Of a DNA stretch of 7,761 nucleotides, positions 6,290-7,761 are shown piece by piece (position 1 is the first letter of the stretch; each line of letters opens with the position of its first letter). The stretch comes from Candidatus Cloacimonadota bacterium. Its GTDB lineage: Bacteria; Cloacimonadota; Cloacimonadia; Cloacimonadales; JAFGVF01. The notes beneath the pieces were generated by a model. That model made no database searches, was not told where the DNA came from, and saw only the letters and a list, made by a program, of their open reading frames with translations. The translations under genes were made by a program, and so were the position numbers. The stretch is from contig JAFGVF010000381.1 of the NCBI GenBank assembly GCA_016938155.1, positions 1 to 7,761 of the forward strand, read 5' to 3'.

Positions 6290-6844
6290 ATGAAAATATT
6301 GGCATTCAATGGAAGCCCCAGAGTAAATGGAAACACAGCCTCCATGATAAAAGTGATATTAGAAGAAGCTGTTAAGAATGGACATGAAACGGAGTTGATA
6401 AACATTTACGACCTTAATCTTAAGGGTTGCCTTGCATGTCGAGCATGTAAAAATGGTAAGATTGAGTACTGCGTAGTCCAGGATGGATTGCATGATGTTT
6501 ATCCCCGAATTGTCGAAGCGGATGTCTTGATCTTTGGTTCTCCTATCTATATCGGACATATTACCGGTCCAATGAAGATTCTTGTGGATAGATTCTATAC
6601 TTTTGGCAGACAGGATTATACGGTACGAGACCTGCCGGGGAAGAGATTCATTAATGTAATTACTTCAGGAGCAGGAAAAGAGACATATCCCGAAGTGATG
6701 GAATACTTGAACTCCTGGATGAGTAAGTTCTTCAGAATGGAGAATATAGGCTCACTTCAAATTGGAAATATGATTAATCCTGATGATGCAATAAATTCTG
6801 CTCAACATGTTGAGGATGCGAAGAAGTTGGGTCAGTCAATATAA
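6290..6844 (+). CDS. Iron-sulfur flavoprotein, NADPH-dependent FMN reductase family
   Basis: 184 residues with a flavodoxin-like fold. The FMN phosphate loop is NGSPRVNGNT (7-16), followed by a second flavin-contacting segment FGSPIYIGHITGPMK (82-96). A compact cysteine cluster C47-x2-C50-x2-C53-x7-C61 in GCLACRAC...YC matches the CX2CX2CX4-7C motif that binds a [4Fe-4S] cluster in archaeal iron-sulfur flavoproteins (Isf). Proteins of this type move electrons between ferredoxin-like donors and FMN or reduce oxygen species in anaerobes; the physiological partner here is unknown. AAGGAG (6279-6284) overlaps the preceding stop and lies 5 bases before the ATG, so it is probably the last gene of the upstream operon. 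The following 112 bases separate it from the ribosomal and RNase P genes. Confidence 0.87.
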   Translation: MKILAFNGSPRVNGNTASMIKVILEEAVKNGHETELINIYDLNLKGCLACRACKNGKIEYCVVQDGLHDVYPRIVEADVLIFGSPIYIGHITGPMKILVDRFYTFGRQDYTVRDLPGKRFINVITSGAGKETYPEVMEYLNSWMSKFFRMENIGSLQIGNMINPDDAINSAQHVEDAKKLGQSI

Positions 6845-6885
6845 AGTGTTAACTTATTGTAAATGTTAAGGTTATTATTTTTTGC

Positions 6886-6911
6886 TTGACACTATAAGAT
6901 TGCAATAGATT
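6886..6911 (+). promoter_or_regulatory. Weak candidate promoter for rpmH operon
   Basis: TTGACA at 6886-6891 is a perfect -35 hexamer in the gap before rpmH. The -10 partner is uncertain: TAGATT at 6906-6911 matches 4 of 6 but the spacer is only 14, while TACATT at 6915-6920 matches 4 of 6 with a spacer of 23. A promoter is expected here because the gene family changes and the gap is the longest between genes in the window. Confidence 0.33.
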
Positions 6912-6956
6912 TTGTACATTCCGATGTTAACTGGATAATTTTTAAGGAGAATATAA

Positions 6957-7091
6957 ATGAAAAGAACATATCAGCCACACAACAGAAAGAGAAAGAATAA
7001 GCACGGATTCCGTGAAAGAATGAGCACTGCCAACGGTCGTAAAGTTTTAAGCAGAAGAAGGGCTAAGGGCAGAAAAAGTCTCACTGTCTAA
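6957..7091 (+). CDS. rpmH: 50S ribosomal protein L34
   Basis: A 44-residue, highly basic protein with the L34 pattern: [20 protein letters not shown] at the start, then [20 protein letters not shown] and a short SLTV tail. Length is the family's usual 44-46. L34 is a small component of the large ribosomal subunit that is buried in 23S rRNA. AAGGAGA (6944-6950) lies 6 bases before the ATG. The rnpA start follows the stop by only 4 bases, the classic rpmH-rnpA arrangement. Confidence 0.98.
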   Translation: MKRTYQPHNRKRKNKHGFRERMSTANGRKVLSRRRAKGRKSLTV

Positions 7092-7095
7092 TTGA

Positions 7096-7425
7096 ATGCG
7101 TTTTATAAAGAAGAGGAGCGAATACCTTCATTTTCAGAATGCCGATAAAGTTATTCGTTCCCGTTTCTTTATTTTAGCGGTTTTGTTAGATACACAACAA
7201 ACAGATTTTGCACTGGGAATAACAGTAAGTAAGAAAGTAGGCAACGCCATAGTCAGGAACAAAACAAAGAGACGAATCAAAGCTTGGTTGCGTCAGACAA
7301 AAAGCCCTCTTCCTTCACAAATGGCTGTTAATATAATAGCCCTAAATAAAGCAGGAAATGCGAAGTGGAATGACCTTCATGAAGATTTGGAAATACTTTT
7401 TAAACGATTGTGTAAGCAGGCTTAA
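7096..7425 (+). CDS. rnpA: Ribonuclease P protein component
   Basis: 109 residues. RnpA binds the catalytic RNase P RNA and helps it recognise the 5' leader of pre-tRNA. The conserved block LGITVSKKVGNAIVRNKTKR (40-59), containing the RNR-type motif, followed by RIKAWLRQ is diagnostic, and RSRFFILAVL (21-30) is the usual central strand. An in-frame TGA at 7093-7095 directly precedes the ATG, so the start cannot lie upstream. There is no clear ribosome binding site, consistent with coupling to rpmH, whose stop is 4 bases away. The N terminus is at the short end for the family. yidD follows after 3 bases. Confidence 0.96.
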   Translation: MRFIKKRSEYLHFQNADKVIRSRFFILAVLLDTQQTDFALGITVSKKVGNAIVRNKTKRRIKAWLRQTKSPLPSQMAVNIIALNKAGNAKWNDLHEDLEILFKRLCKQA

Positions 7426-7428
7426 GAG

Positions 7429-7647
7429 ATGAGATTATTGAACTCTCTTCCGATCCTGCTTCTTCAACTATACAAACGACTGATTTCTCCAATGTTTCCT
7501 CCTACATGCAGATTTACTCCTTCTTGCAGTACTTACTCCCTTCAAGCTTTTCGAAAATACAACTTCTTTAAAGCTACTTTTTTATCACTTAAGCGTATTA
7601 TAAAATGTCATCCCTTTCATCCGGGTGGTTTTGACCCACTACCCTAA
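7429..7647 (+). CDS. yidD: Membrane protein insertion efficiency factor YidD
   Basis: 72 residues with the full family pattern: an amphipathic N-terminal helix (about 6-18), [19 protein letters not shown] (19-37), then [18 protein letters not shown] at the end, including Cys27, Cys33 and Cys60. YidD lies at the inner face of the cytoplasmic membrane and aids YidC- and Sec-dependent insertion. It lies between rnpA (3 bases upstream) and yidC (20 bases downstream), its normal place. No strong Shine-Dalgarno is visible before the ATG; coupling to rnpA is likely. Confidence 0.96.
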   Translation: MRLLNSLPILLLQLYKRLISPMFPPTCRFTPSCSTYSLQAFRKYNFFKATFLSLKRIIKCHPFHPGGFDPLP

Positions 7648-7667
7648 TTTTATGCAGGAGAATAATT

Positions 7668-7761
7668 TTGGATAGACGAACTATTTTGGCGATTGTGTTA
7701 ATAGTATTAGTTTACTTTATCAGCAGTCAATTGCTGTGGAAAAAAGCCCCACAGCCCCAAC
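7668..7761 (+). CDS. yidC: Membrane protein insertase YidC, N-terminal fragment
   Basis: Only the first 31 codons are in the window; the gene runs off the right edge. It starts MDRRTILAIVLIVLVYFISS, which matches the N-terminal signal-anchor segment of Gram-negative-type YidC (basic start, then one membrane helix), followed by a Lys/Pro/Gln-rich stretch that leads to the periplasmic domain. YidC inserts and folds membrane proteins alone or with SecYEG. The start is TTG at 7668, with AGGAG at 7656-7660 seven bases before; no ATG or GTG offers a better start. The identification rests on this short piece plus the conserved rpmH-rnpA-yidD-yidC order. Confidence 0.88.
   Translation, partial: MDRRTILAIVLIVLVYFISSQLLWKKAPQPQ

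Noticed and set aside
6849..6883. Intrinsic terminator after the flavoprotein gene
   Set aside because: Only a 5-bp AT-rich stem (TTAAC/GTTAA) with an 11-base loop, and the T6 run lies 8 bases after it; too weak to call.

Overview
This window comes from an AT-rich, tightly packed bacterial chromosome. Every supported gene is on the + strand, and gaps between genes are mostly under 30 bases or are overlaps. The rpmH-rnpA-yidD-yidC order at the right end is a chromosomal core cluster, and a YidC with a single N-terminal signal anchor suggests a Gram-negative-type envelope. UGA serves both as an ordinary stop (selD and the DUF3343 gene end in TGA) and, as read here, as selenocysteine inside selD. 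That implies a Sec-decoding bacterium. My guess at the group is the FCB side of the tree, possibly Cloacimonadota-like, but this rests on general protein look and cannot be settled from the window.

Layout. Bases 1-643 hold no convincing gene. They contain a dispersed CAGTGG-type repeat, a striking hairpin at 354-430 whose two arms are each built on an 11-base period, and a candidate promoter just before the first gene. Bases 644-3679 are a selenium-metabolism cluster: a cysteine desulfurase-family enzyme, selenide water dikinase (selD), a DUF3343 putative Se/S carrier, and YedF (TusA domain plus DsrE-like domain). Bases 3705-5545 are a coupled pair, an SMC/OLD-like AAA ATPase and a DUF4276 protein, which looks like a defence-type module placed in the middle of the run. 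Bases 5555-6844 hold an EcfT-like transporter subunit and an iron-sulfur flavoprotein. After a 112-base gap with a possible promoter come rpmH, rnpA, yidD and the first 31 codons of yidC.

How they fit. The desulfurase would mobilise Se or S from (seleno)cysteine, DUF3343 and YedF could carry or relay it, and SelD would make selenophosphate. SelD itself appears to be a selenoprotein: the frame opens at a TTG at 1802, crosses an in-frame UGA at 1844 (Sec15, at the catalytic Cys17 position of the E. coli enzyme) and continues to 2836. A hairpin with a GGG apical loop lies 17 bases after the UGA, as expected of a bacterial SECIS. An ordinary ORF search misses the first 30 residues, including the active site. 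The eight genes from 644 to 6844 are close enough to form one transcript. The clearest result is the Sec-containing SelD with its SECIS; the least explained structure is the 11-base-periodic hairpin.
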